Shown: piece after piece, positions 36,412 to 46,030 of the stretch
How the letters are laid out: every line of letters starts with the position of its first letter
How positions within the stretch are numbered: position 1 is the first letter of the stretch
NCBI GenBank assembly: GCA_024227155.1
Contig: JAAELB010000302.1
Location: forward strand, 1-62,604
Length of the DNA: 62,604 bases
Direction of reading: 5' to 3'
Origin: Desulfobulbaceae bacterium
GTDB lineage: Bacteria > Desulfobacterota > Desulfobulbia > Desulfobulbales > Desulfocapsaceae
Position numbers and translations under genes: made by a program
Notes under the pieces: generated by a model
What the model was told of the DNA's origin: nothing
Database searches by the model: none
The model's input: only the letters and a program-made list of their open reading frames with translations

Positions 36412-37464
36412 ATGACAACCCCAACAAAAAGTAAATACAGTGAGGCAGGCGTTGATATTGACAAAGGTAACGCCTTTGTGGAAGAGATTAAAGATATCGT
36501 CTCCTCCACCCATCAGCGTGGTGTGCTAGGGGGAATCGGCGGATTTTCCTCCCATATTGCCATTGATACCACTAAATACAAGAAACCTGTAATTGTGAAC
36601 TCCACTGATGGAGTAGGAACCAAACTTGCTGTTGCACACCTTTGCAACAAGCATGATACCATCGGCATTGATCTGGTCGCCATGTGTGTAAATGATCTTA
36701 TCGTTGGTGGGGCGAGTCCACTCTGCTTCCTTGATTATTTTGCTGTCGGCAAACTCGAACTTGATATAGCCAAAGATGTTGTTACTGGAATAGCTGAAGG
36801 TTGCAGGCAGGCCCTCTGTTCTCTTGTTGGGGGTGAAACCGCTGAAATGCCAGGGCTCTACCGCGATAAAGACTACGATCTTGCCGGATTTGTCACTGGC
36901 ATTGTCGATAGAGATGCAATTATTGACGGCTCCGACATCCGTGCAGGAGACAAGATAATAGGACTTTCTTCTAGTGGTCTGCATTCTAATGGTTATTCAC
37001 TGGTCAGAAAAATTTGTTTCTCTGACCATTCGCTCCAGGTTGGTGAGCAGGTAGAAGAGCTTGGATGTACCCTCGGCGAAGAGCTGTTGCGTCCTACAAG
37101 AATCTATGTTCAGTCCGTTTTAAATGTGCTCAAAAATTTTCCAATCAACGGTATGGTTCATAATACCGGCGGCGGATTTATTGACAATATTCCTCGTATA
37201 TTGCCCAAAGGGTGTAAGGCTGAATTAAATGTCGGAAGCTGGGAAGTGCTGCCAATCTTTTCTTTTCTGCAAAAGTTAGGCAATATTCCATTGGAAGAAA
37301 TGTACAGGACCTTCAACATGGGAATTGGCTTACTGGCAATTGTCGATCAGGACAAGGCAAATGACATCTGTCACCATTTCAAGGCTGTTGGCGAAACAGC
37401 AACTGTCATCGGTGAAATCCAACCCCTTGGCCAAGACGAGGAGACCCTGGTGCAAATCAGCTAA
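36412..37464 (+). CDS. purM: Phosphoribosylformylglycinamidine cyclo-ligase
   Basis: PurM closes the imidazole ring to make AIR in purine synthesis. The 350-residue product has the YSEAGVDIDKGN opening, DGVGTKLAVA, VAMCVNDLIVGGASPLCFLDYFAVGKL, GGETAEMPGLY and VHNTGGGFIDNIPRIL, all standard. The gene is single and closed by a very strong terminator. Confidence 0.97.
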   Translation: MTTPTKSKYSEAGVDIDKGNAFVEEIKDIVSSTHQRGVLGGIGGFSSHIAIDTTKYKKPVIVNSTDGVGTKLAVAHLCNKHDTIGIDLVAMCVNDLIVGGASPLCFLDYFAVGKLELDIAKDVVTGIAEGCRQALCSLVGGETAEMPGLYRDKDYDLAGFVTGIVDRDAIIDGSDIRAGDKIIGLSSSGLHSNGYSLVRKICFSDHSLQVGEQVEELGCTLGEELLRPTRIYVQSVLNVLKNFPINGMVHNTGGGFIDNIPRILPKGCKAELNVGSWEVLPIFSFLQKLGNIPLEEMYRTFNMGIGLLAIVDQDKANDICHHFKAVGETATVIGEIQPLGQDEETLVQIS

Positions 37465-37472
37465 TCTCCTTC

Positions 37473-37529
37473 AACAAAGACAAAAAGGGTCATGCTGTGA
37501 TACGCAGCATGACCCTTTTTGTCTTTGTT
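37473..37529. terminator. Strong bidirectional terminator
   Basis: A 25-bp perfect inverted repeat: 37473-37497 (AACAAAGAC..CATGCTG) pairs with 37505-37529, with a 7-nt loop. CCCTTTTT within the right arm gives a T run for either direction, between convergent purM and mogA. Confidence 0.92.
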
Positions 37530-37565
37530 GTCATTTCCTGACTTTTTAGCAATCAACCCACAACT

Positions 37566-38075
37566 CTACAACGCACCACAATCACTCGTGCCGCCCTGGA
37601 TCTTCTCCATGGCGTGGGGGATAACCTCAAGCACCACCTCAAGATTCTCCCGCACTGCCTTCAGACTACCGGGTAAGTTAATGATAAGGCTATCTTTTCG
37701 CACACCAGCTTTACCTCTCGACAGCATAGCCCGAGACGTCTTAGCGAGACTGGCATTCCTCATGGCTTCCGCCATTCCTGGGATTTCTTTATCTAACACC
37801 CGAATCATAGCCTCAGGTGTTACATCTGACGGAGAGAGACCGGTACCACCAGTGGTGACTATTAGCGAGATCTTTTTATTATCCACAAGATCTATAAGAT
37901 TTTCTACGATGGTGTCCTCAATATCCGGGATGATTCGGTACTCTGTTAGCACATAACCTTCCTTTACTAAGGTTTTTTGCAGATATTCACCACTAGTGTC
38001 TTCACGTTTACCCTGTGACCCTTTATCACTCATGGTCAGGACCGCAAAAGAATTGTTTATATCGTTGTTGCTCAT
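37566..38075 (-). CDS. mogA: Molybdopterin adenylyltransferase (MogA/MoaB family)
   Basis: The 169-residue protein shows the MoCF_biosynth fold: VLTMSDKGSQGKREDTSG, IVTTGGTGLSPSDVTPEA and LIINLPGSLKAVRENLEVVL. It adenylates molybdopterin before Mo or W insertion, as needed for formate dehydrogenases and aldehyde oxidoreductases common in anaerobes. It lies 24 bp after the EF-G-like gene in the same direction. Confidence 0.9.
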   Translation of the reverse strand: MSNNDINNSFAVLTMSDKGSQGKREDTSGEYLQKTLVKEGYVLTEYRIIPDIEDTIVENLIDLVDNKKISLIVTTGGTGLSPSDVTPEAMIRVLDKEIPGMAEAMRNASLAKTSRAMLSRGKAGVRKDSLIINLPGSLKAVRENLEVVLEVIPHAMEKIQGGTSDCGAL

Positions 38076-38099
38076 CTCTATCTCACCGCTCTCTTCCGA

Positions 38100-40160
38100 T
38101 TATTCTGCAGCGGCCGATTCTGCGACAACTTTTTCAGCAATTTGAGCTGGAACCTCTTCGTAATGAGAAAAAGAGATGCTAAAACTGCCAAGTCCACCCG
38201 TCATAGAGGTGAGGTCAGTAGCATAAAGCAGTATCTCTGACTGAGGTACCTGGGCATTAATAACTTCCAGCCCATTAGCAGAATCCATGCCCATCACCTT
38301 GCCCCGTCTTGAATTCAAATCACCCATCACATCGCCGACGCTGTCCTTACCAACTCGAATTTCCATGTTCATATATGGTTCTAAAAGCACTAACCCCGCC
38401 TCTGCGGCACCTTTTTTAAAGGCAAGAGATCCTGCTATCTTGAAGGCCATCTCAGAACTGTCAACATTATGAAAAGAACCATCCACGAGGACTATCTTAA
38501 CATCAATCACAGGATATCCGGCTAGAACACCTTTTTCCATCGCTTCCTGGATACCTTTATCAACTGCGGGACGGTACTGCTGCGGGATTACACCACCAAC
38601 AATCTTATCTTCAAACTCATAACCGCCACCTGGAAGAGGAGAAATTTCGACAGTACAGTCACCGTACTGACCACGTCCACCGCTTTGTTTCTTATGTTTA
38701 CCCTGTATTCTAGTGCTTTTGCGAATGGTTTCCATATATGGGATCTTTGGTGTACTCAACTCCATCTCCACACCAAATTTTCTCTTTATTCTGGAGCCAA
38801 CAACATCAAGATGCACTTTTCCAACCCCGGACAAAAGAACCTGTTTTGTTTGAGCCTGTCTGTCTAGCTTAAGGGTCAGATCTTCATCAAGCATCTTGGT
38901 TATTGAACCAAATACCTTTTCCTCATCTCCTTTCTTCGCGCTTACCGCAAAAGAAATGACTGGCTTCAGGGGTTCAGGTGCATCGAGTATAACGGCAGCA
39001 GCCTGATCACAAAGCGTATCACCGGTTCCGGTTTCTTTGAGCTTAGCAACCGCAATAATCATACCGGGCCCTGCTGAATCCACCGGTTTCTGTTCTTTAC
39101 CTTCAAGGACGTAAAGTTGTCCAAATCTTTCGGAAGTTTTTTTACTGGAGTTATAAAAATTATCTCCGCTTAAGACACCACTAAACACTCTGAAAATAGT
39201 AAGTCTTCCTGCATAAGGATCCGCCATAGTTTTGAAAACCAATGCAGAAAAGGGCTCTTCAGCTGTTGGCTTAATCTCTACCAGATCCTCACTTTCGGCC
39301 TTGGTTGCGGTTAAGACCTGTCTATCGCTTGGACATGGAAGAAAATCATTGACAATATCAAGAACAGGCACAGTACCTTTATTCAAGGTTGCGGCACAGA
39401 CACAAATCGGAGCAATTTCTCCGCTTTTGACCCCAGCCTTAAGCCCGGCCATAATCTCTTCCCCGGAAAGTTCTCCCTCTTCAAGGAATTTTTCAATGAG
39501 ATCATCATCGGTTTCTGCAACATTCTCCATCAAGGCCTCGCGCAGGGCTTCAACCTCGTCCGCCTGATCCCCTGGCACGTCTGTACTCTTTACCTCACCC
39601 TTATCCCCGTCAAAGAGATAGGCTTTACCGGTTGCAATATCAATAAACCCCTTAAAATCATCCTCTGCCCCGATGGGTAACTGAAGAATAACAGGAGTCA
39701 GGGGCAGCGATTCCTTGATCTGGTCAACGGTGCTTTGAAAATTTGCCCGTTCACGATCCATCTTATTGATAACAATAACAGTGGGAAGGCTTCTTTCTTT
39801 GATGATGTTGGCAAATTTTATTGTCTGTCCCTTTACCCCCAGAACAGCACCTATTGTAAACAGTGCACTATCGCATACATGAGAGACAAAGGTTGTCTCG
39901 TTGAGAAAGTTGTCGTCTCCCGGAGTGTCTACAAGAAAAATTTCATGTTTTTTCCATGAATAACTGTGGAAGCTGGCATTAATGGAAATATTTCTGTTGA
40001 TTTCCTCATCTTCATAATCCATTGCGGAGGTACCGTCATCTACCTTTCCAAGCCGGTTGATTTTCCCGGCAGAATATAGCATTGCCTCTGCAAGTGAAGT
40101 TTTACCACAATTTCCATGACCAACTATTGCTACGTTCCTGACCATATTTGTATCCTGCAT
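38100..40160 (-). CDS. Elongation factor G-like protein (EF-G2 paralogue)
   Basis: The 686-residue GTPase has a non-canonical G1 motif GHGNCGKTSLAEAML (EF-G itself has AHIDAGKTT), DTPGDDNF at G3 and NKMDRE at G4, followed by domains II-V including GRGQYGDCTVEI and GDVMGDLNSRRGKVMGM. These features mark the secondary EF-G-like subfamily often annotated as EF-G2 or 'elongation factor G-like protein', rather than the main translocase. In other bacteria some paralogues retain weak translocation or recycling activity, or none. Start ATG 40160 follows GAGGAGATTCGG. It is not in a ribosomal operon. Confidence 0.9.
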   Translation of the reverse strand: MQDTNMVRNVAIVGHGNCGKTSLAEAMLYSAGKINRLGKVDDGTSAMDYEDEEINRNISINASFHSYSWKKHEIFLVDTPGDDNFLNETTFVSHVCDSALFTIGAVLGVKGQTIKFANIIKERSLPTVIVINKMDRERANFQSTVDQIKESLPLTPVILQLPIGAEDDFKGFIDIATGKAYLFDGDKGEVKSTDVPGDQADEVEALREALMENVAETDDDLIEKFLEEGELSGEEIMAGLKAGVKSGEIAPICVCAATLNKGTVPVLDIVNDFLPCPSDRQVLTATKAESEDLVEIKPTAEEPFSALVFKTMADPYAGRLTIFRVFSGVLSGDNFYNSSKKTSERFGQLYVLEGKEQKPVDSAGPGMIIAVAKLKETGTGDTLCDQAAAVILDAPEPLKPVISFAVSAKKGDEEKVFGSITKMLDEDLTLKLDRQAQTKQVLLSGVGKVHLDVVGSRIKRKFGVEMELSTPKIPYMETIRKSTRIQGKHKKQSGGRGQYGDCTVEISPLPGGGYEFEDKIVGGVIPQQYRPAVDKGIQEAMEKGVLAGYPVIDVKIVLVDGSFHNVDSSEMAFKIAGSLAFKKGAAEAGLVLLEPYMNMEIRVGKDSVGDVMGDLNSRRGKVMGMDSANGLEVINAQVPQSEILLYATDLTSMTGGLGSFSISFSHYEEVPAQIAEKVVAESAAAE

Positions 40161-40439
40161 CCGAATCTCCTCAAAACCCTCGTTTTTTTCAGTGCTTTAT
40201 GCAAATTACAATAAAACTCACAAGTCGCTGCCTGTTGCCAAACAACGGACAGTATTCATATATTCAATTTCAATTTACAAAGTCAAGAAAGAATATCGTC
40301 CCCTTAATATTTCACTAAATTTAAAAATCAACTCAGCTAATGTTTAGAGACAATATAACGATTTTGTAGCATATTTCCTTCAATCAGAGTAGTGTAGACG
40401 CGCGTCTAATTATTTCATTTTCAATCCCGGAACTTTCTA

Positions 40440-42032
40440 TTGAGTAACCAAGGTGATAGTAAAAAGGTCATAGCGAAATCCGCAGCTGCTGTGGGTATCG
40501 CAGTGATGTGTAGTCGTGTTCTCGGTCTGGTAAGAGAGCAAGTGTTTGCAGGGCTTTTCGGAGCTGGCACCGCATACGATTCATTCGTGGTGGCCTTCAG
40601 AATACCTAACTTACTTCGGGATCTTTTTGGAGAAGGTGCCCTGTCTGCAGCTTTTGTAACTGTTTTCTCCGCTTACGACACCAATCGCACCAAAGAGGAA
40701 ACCTGGAAGCTCGCGTCCAATGTCCTGACCTTCATACTCATCCTTCTATCTATTCTAACCCTTATCGGTATGTTTTTTGCCGAGTCCCTGGTCCAGCTTC
40801 TTGCCCCTGACTTTGGCCTCGTCGCTGGCAAAGTTGCCCTTACAGAAAAGCTCACTATAATAATGTTGCCCTTCCTGGTCTTTATCTCCCTCTCTGCTGT
40901 GGTTATGGGGATGCTTAACACCAAGGGCAAATTCTTCATTCCCGCCCTGGCTTCAAGTTTTTTCAACTTAGGTTCTTTAATTGGCGGCACCAGCCTTGCT
41001 TTTATTCTGCCCAAATATGGACAGCCAGCAATTGTAGGAATGGCCATTGGTACATTGATTGGTGGGGTGTTGCAATTAGGAATGCAAATCCCGACACTTT
41101 TAAAAACTGGGTTTAGATACAGTCCCACCTTAAATCTTAAAGACCCAGGACTTCGGCGAGTACTTACGTTGATGATTCCTGCAACGGTAGGACTCTCAGC
41201 GACACAGATCAATATATTTATTAACACCAACTTCGCCTCGTCATGCGCCGAGGGTTCTGTTTCCTGGCTTAATTATGCCTTCAGACTTGTTCAGTTGCCC
41301 ATCGGTATCTTTGGTGTAGCACTCTCCATTGCAATGTTGCCGGTACTTGCAAAACAAGCGGCCAAAAAAGAGATTAATTTGATGAAAGAAACCATGGTTT
41401 CTTCCCTGACTATGGTTTTTGCCCTGACTCTTCCTGCAACCGCGGGCTTAATTATCCTATCTGAGCCTATAATCAGGCTGATCTTTGAACATGGGGCTTT
41501 TACTGCCAGCTCCACATCCGCCACGGCCCAGGCACTGGCGCTCTACGCGATTGGTCTCTTTGCCTATTCGGCCAACAAAATCCTGGTCCCCGCATTTTAC
41601 GCCCTGGGTAAAACCAGATACCCTGTTATAGCCAGTTTCCTTGCTATTGGTCTCAACATTGCGATTGTCAGCTACACCATTGAGCACTTTCAACACCGTG
41701 CAATAGCCTTCTCAACCTCCTGCACCATGCTGGTCAATTTTATTTTCCTGATGACGGTACTCTATATAAATATGGGTGGGTACTCTATCAGCTACCTCGC
41801 AAAGGGTCTCTTAAAGATAATAATTTCAACAGGAGCATTAATAGCAACCCTTCTCGTTACCCTGTCTTTTTTCAGACACTGGACTGAAGGCACTATTCCA
41901 CAACAGCTGTGCGCGCTGGCTCTCCTCATACTCTCCGCTGTATTTGTGTACGTTACAATCCTGCACTATTTTAAATTATCGGAACTCAATGTCTTAACGG
42001 ACAAGATTAAGGGAAGATTCGCAAGAAGATGA
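40440..42032 (+). CDS. murJ: Lipid II flippase MurJ
   Basis: The 530-residue polytopic protein has about 14 transmembrane helices and the MurJ patterns SRVLGLVREQVFAGLFGAGTAYDSFVVAFRIPNLLRDLFGEGALSAAFVTVF. It flips lipid-linked peptidoglycan precursor to the periplasm. The start is a TTG codon (TTGAGTAACCAAGG), and an earlier ATG is absent. The gene stands alone. Confidence 0.95.
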   Translation: MSNQGDSKKVIAKSAAAVGIAVMCSRVLGLVREQVFAGLFGAGTAYDSFVVAFRIPNLLRDLFGEGALSAAFVTVFSAYDTNRTKEETWKLASNVLTFILILLSILTLIGMFFAESLVQLLAPDFGLVAGKVALTEKLTIIMLPFLVFISLSAVVMGMLNTKGKFFIPALASSFFNLGSLIGGTSLAFILPKYGQPAIVGMAIGTLIGGVLQLGMQIPTLLKTGFRYSPTLNLKDPGLRRVLTLMIPATVGLSATQINIFINTNFASSCAEGSVSWLNYAFRLVQLPIGIFGVALSIAMLPVLAKQAAKKEINLMKETMVSSLTMVFALTLPATAGLIILSEPIIRLIFEHGAFTASSTSATAQALALYAIGLFAYSANKILVPAFYALGKTRYPVIASFLAIGLNIAIVSYTIEHFQHRAIAFSTSCTMLVNFIFLMTVLYINMGGYSISYLAKGLLKIIISTGALIATLLVTLSFFRHWTEGTIPQQLCALALLILSAVFVYVTILHYFKLSELNVLTDKIKGRFARR

Positions 42033-42034
42033 AA

Positions 42035-42367
42035 TCATTCATCGTCCACAGACGACACCCCTTCTTTTTTTAACGAATCTATCTCGGTCCGTAATTTTTC
42101 CACTTCTTTTTTCAATAACTCAATATCCTCAGATTTAGCAAACTGCACCTTCATAAGAGCACTATTAACAAGATTTTCGGTCTGGGTCTTAAGGGCTTCT
42201 TTTGACTCGTCAGCCCGACGAATCATCTCCTGTAAAAACTTTTGCCCTTCCTGCTCAGACATCTTGCCTTTAACGATCAACTCCTTTGACAATTCTTCAA
42301 TTTTTTCTGTAGTGAGTGATGCAACACCAATTCCAGTTAACGCTGCTTTCTTAATCAAATCAATCAT
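42035..42367 (-). CDS. Phasin-family/coiled-coil protein
   Basis: A 110-residue protein, alpha-helical throughout, with an N-terminal segment LIKKAALTGIGVASLTTEKIEELSKELIVKGKMSEQEG that matches phasin-like (PhaF/PhaI) proteins and a C-terminal coiled coil (EDIELLKKEVEKLRTEIDSLKK). It could bind storage granules or membranes, but no polyhydroxyalkanoate genes are nearby. The function is uncertain. Confidence 0.6.
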   Translation of the reverse strand: MIDLIKKAALTGIGVASLTTEKIEELSKELIVKGKMSEQEGQKFLQEMIRRADESKEALKTQTENLVNSALMKVQFAKSEDIELLKKEVEKLRTEIDSLKKEGVSSVDDE

Positions 42368-42406
42368 GCGTCCTCTCCTATCGTAGAGTCTAAGCCAAAA
42401 TAAACC

Positions 42407-43396
42407 TTACATTACCGTTGCAAAAAAATCAGCAGCCTTTTCTTTTGCTGCAACAAGAGTCTCACTGCTCTGCACCCCACTGCCAAGATGATGACCGAAT
42501 TGGAATGTTTTTGCATAGTAGTTTGTAAATAATTTTAATCTTACGAGCTGCTTTTCCGGTGGAAATCTATCCTCCAGTAGATCGATAAAGTCGTAGTAAA
42601 TTCTTTTTTTATCAAGCTCTAAGCTGCTATTTTCAGAACTGTATATTGAATCAAATATTTCGCGGCAGAGCCAGGGATTTATTACTGCACCTCTTCCTAC
42701 CATTATCCCATCTGCCCCGGATTGTTCCAAACATCTTTTCGCATCATCCACAGAAAAAATACCCCCATTGGCAAAAATCGGAATATTAACCGCTTTTTTG
42801 GCAGGAGCAATCCCATGCCACCGTGGCTTTCGGCAAAATTTTTCACCTATCAGTCGCGCGTGTATTGTTAAAAAGTCAACACCCTCTCCCTCAAGAAATA
42901 AACAAAATTCCATAAGCTTTAAGTCATCAACCTGATGTCCGAGTCGAATCTTAACACTCACTGGCAATTCAGTATTTTTTCGCAGCTGTTGCAACATAGA
43001 TCGTAGCTGGCTGGGATTATCCACAAGTGATGACCCTGCTCCTTGGCGCTTTTGCATCGGAGCGGGACAACCTAAGTTAAGATCAATACCCTCCGCACCA
43101 AGGGTGTGTATTTTATCAACGGCGGGACGAATATGTGCAGGATCTCCCCCGATCAACTGGTAGATCAAAGGTTGTTCCTCAAAGGATTTCATTAACAGCG
43201 GTGATAATTTAGGATTATCATGGGGAAGCCTTTTTGCCGCAAGCATCTCCGTATAAAAAGCACCCACACCACCTATTTTTTTTACCAGTGAGCGAAATGC
43301 AGAATGCGATAAACCCACCATAGGTGCAAGTACAATTGGCGGATTTATGTTTAGACCACGAACAATTACAGCTTTATTACATACTTCAGAATTCAC
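42407..43396 (-). CDS. tRNA-dihydrouridine synthase (Dus family)
   Basis: This 329-residue FMN-dependent TIM-barrel enzyme reduces uridines in tRNA loops. VLAPMVGLSHSAFRSLVKKIGG, the catalytic cysteine in LNLGCPAPMQKRQGAGSSL, LTIHAR and FANGGIFSVDDA are family motifs. The subtype resembles DusB, though the target uridine cannot be settled from sequence alone. Confidence 0.9.
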   Translation of the reverse strand: MNSEVCNKAVIVRGLNINPPIVLAPMVGLSHSAFRSLVKKIGGVGAFYTEMLAAKRLPHDNPKLSPLLMKSFEEQPLIYQLIGGDPAHIRPAVDKIHTLGAEGIDLNLGCPAPMQKRQGAGSSLVDNPSQLRSMLQQLRKNTELPVSVKIRLGHQVDDLKLMEFCLFLEGEGVDFLTIHARLIGEKFCRKPRWHGIAPAKKAVNIPIFANGGIFSVDDAKRCLEQSGADGIMVGRGAVINPWLCREIFDSIYSSENSSLELDKKRIYYDFIDLLEDRFPPEKQLVRLKLFTNYYAKTFQFGHHLGSGVQSSETLVAAKEKAADFFATVM

Positions 43397-43417
43397 AATA
43401 TAAGCTCACAGTGTAAC

Positions 43418-45769
43418 TTAAGACGCTGCGGCAATTAATTTTCTAAATTGCACCTCGTCGATATTTTTTGCAAGCTTCACATGGACTGAATAACTCTGTG
43501 TATAGGAATCAAAGAGCCTTACACCCACCACCAAACCACTAAACTCCGGATAGACGGCCCCCTCCATCTCCAGATAAGAGATAATTTGACGACCGAGTAA
43601 GGATTTTGATGTTTTTTGATTAACAAGCTTTATGGTGAAGGCAATCCCATTTCTAGATAAATCGATAAGCTCGCCTCTAAAGCTCTTTTTACCTTTTTGC
43701 CCATAGGGATCAAGCAGAATATGCCGCGTCGGCAAATTCACTGTGTGCCTGGAGGTAGTGCGACGATCGTCTCCGGACATCTTCACAAGCTCTGAAATCT
43801 TCTCAAAACTCTGGCAGTACCTTAGCAATGTGCTCTCTAGCTCAGGAGATTCCTTTAGCACCTTCTGCCACCCCTGCTGATCTAAAACCTGTACCTGTAC
43901 GCTTGAAAGGGCCTTTAGGGTGACAGTCCATACTGAGGCTGAAAAAAATTGTTCCCATCCGAGTATATTTCCAGGATTCACCCGTCGCAAAAAACTCTCA
44001 TTACCACCTGAGTCGCAACTCAGGCTTATGCTTCCCGAGTTAAGAAAGAAGAGGCTATTATCTGTTTCACCGCTCTTGACTAAAATATCACCTTTTTTGT
44101 AACTTTCCTGGGTTGAGTTATAGTACAGTGCATTAAACTCAGCGGTGGTCATTGCATCGTACAGTTCTCTCCAGATATCAATATGGTGCGAGGTAATCAA
44201 ACATGATCTCTGACTCTCAATTAATTCCCCGAGTTTCACCACTTCAGTTAGGGCAAAAGGATTAACTTCAAGCACCCTGTCCCTTAAGACCTCTGCCACT
44301 ACAAAATTTCTCTGATTTGTTGCTGCTACAGCCTGTTCGTAGAGGTAGGCACTTGCAGCCTTTTTCTCACCTATCCTGAGATAGCCCTGCACCTTCACCT
44401 CTATAGAGTGGATTGTGTTTGAGGCCATTTGCTGCTGAGCCGGGTCATTGTCAAAGGATACTGTCGGGTGCAACTCCCCCTTATTTTGAGATTTGTGTCG
44501 TATTTGGGGCTCAACAAAATTTAATGCCTCATCAATAAGCAACACTACCTGGTCAACATCAGCACCCCGCATATAATCAGTCTTCATCTCCAGCAAAAGC
44601 CGCACAGTCTCTCTGCTGGGAAACATTTTAAGTGCAGTTAAAATTGAGGATAACAATTCTGTTCCGGCGGAAAATGAAAAAGTCGATCTTTTTGCTGCCA
44701 GCTGTTTCAAGGCCCTGTAGAGTTCTTCATCTGGCTCACCTTTATCTATCAGCATACGCAGTATATAGAGCTTTAATCTTTCATTAACTGTACCTAAAGC
44801 GTTAGTGAGCCGCACTCTGCTCTCATCACCACCAAGTTTAAGAATCGAACTGATGGTTTCCAATTGAACTCTTTCGTCCGGATAATCATGGTATTTTGCA
44901 ATATGCGGATAATTTTCAGGATTTCCCATCTCCCCGAAAATAAATATTATATTTCGAACAACCGCCCAGGATGGCTTGCTTGCAAGACAACCAGTGAGCG
45001 CAGGGGCAGCAGAGTCCCCAAAAGAAACCACAAGATTAATGAGAGCCATCCTCCTACTTCTATCCTGTGTCTCAACAGCTTTTTCCAGTATATAAAAAAC
45101 CGCGTCAGTACCTAGAGCTATGAGAATATCCTTATATGTCTTTTGCTGGCTGTCATTTTTCTGGTAGCCAGCAATCATAGCTGTAAGATTTTCATCACTT
45201 GCAAAATATTTGAGACTTTTTCCGGTCATTCCCCTTAATACAGGCTTTTTCTTGATAGCCCCGGATTGAATGGACTGAAAAACTTCAAAGGCTTCTTCGG
45301 CCTCGACATATTTTTCATTTTTCAACAACCACTCAACACACTCTTCTATTCTTTTGAAGATAGTCTCAGAACCAGGGAGGGTTTCAGGTTCGAAGCGAAG
45401 CCATTCGAGCATAATAGCGTATATGCAATGGATTCCTTTTATATGATTAAGCGATAAAAAGAAATTTGAAGCATGATAAAGAACAGGTAAAACCCGCTCT
45501 CTCACAGAGGATTGACCCGACAACACTGCCCCCATAAGCGCGTCCAGAATATCACCAAGAGCATCTGCCTCAGGGCAATTTTCTTTGCGGAAAGTGAGAA
45601 TAAGACCATGGACAAATTCATCACTTTCGAAGACTCTGAAATTACCGGTTATCAGCTCGCTGATACTATGCTGAAAGCGGATCTTCTTACGATCCTCCTC
45701 CAGAGAATCCAATTGAGATTTAATATTGCCCTGAACGGCGAGCTCTGGTCCGGATTTTTCAGTTGTCAT
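43418..45769 (-). CDS. HEAT-repeat, cyclic-nucleotide-binding and PilZ domain protein
   Basis: The 783-residue protein has a helical N-terminal part (about 1-450, with HEAT-like repeats such as NLVVSFGDSAAPALTGCLASKPSWAVVRNIIFIFGEMGNPENYPHIAKY), then a cyclic-nucleotide-binding domain (about 555-670, SYKKGDILVKSGETDNSLFFLNSGSISL), and a C-terminal PilZ domain with the c-di-GMP motif RRTTSR and DLSRNGIAF. Both nucleotide-sensing modules look intact. The HEAT part probably docks a partner protein. It is a candidate dual second-messenger receptor. There is no signal peptide or membrane segment. Confidence 0.8.
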   Translation of the reverse strand: MTTEKSGPELAVQGNIKSQLDSLEEDRKKIRFQHSISELITGNFRVFESDEFVHGLILTFRKENCPEADALGDILDALMGAVLSGQSSVRERVLPVLYHASNFFLSLNHIKGIHCIYAIMLEWLRFEPETLPGSETIFKRIEECVEWLLKNEKYVEAEEAFEVFQSIQSGAIKKKPVLRGMTGKSLKYFASDENLTAMIAGYQKNDSQQKTYKDILIALGTDAVFYILEKAVETQDRSRRMALINLVVSFGDSAAPALTGCLASKPSWAVVRNIIFIFGEMGNPENYPHIAKYHDYPDERVQLETISSILKLGGDESRVRLTNALGTVNERLKLYILRMLIDKGEPDEELYRALKQLAAKRSTFSFSAGTELLSSILTALKMFPSRETVRLLLEMKTDYMRGADVDQVVLLIDEALNFVEPQIRHKSQNKGELHPTVSFDNDPAQQQMASNTIHSIEVKVQGYLRIGEKKAASAYLYEQAVAATNQRNFVVAEVLRDRVLEVNPFALTEVVKLGELIESQRSCLITSHHIDIWRELYDAMTTAEFNALYYNSTQESYKKGDILVKSGETDNSLFFLNSGSISLSCDSGGNESFLRRVNPGNILGWEQFFSASVWTVTLKALSSVQVQVLDQQGWQKVLKESPELESTLLRYCQSFEKISELVKMSGDDRRTTSRHTVNLPTRHILLDPYGQKGKKSFRGELIDLSRNGIAFTIKLVNQKTSKSLLGRQIISYLEMEGAVYPEFSGLVVGVRLFDSYTQSYSVHVKLAKNIDEVQFRKLIAAAS

Positions 45770-46030
45770 AGGTATATTGCAAAAGGTAGTTAAAGCTTGT
45801 TGTAAAGAAAAAAGAACTATCTAACAGAGTATATAAGATATCTTTACCGTCTCTTAAATAGAAAAATTCCAATAAAGTTGAATTTTAATCTAATATCATC
45901 TACAGTTCTTTGCTTTTCTTATTGACTATATATATTTGAAGTCCCATGTTGTAGAGTTGAGATTTACTACTCATCTCCTCCCTACATTCAAATATCCACT
46001 TCAATTTTCACCCCAATTTGAGCTATAAAA

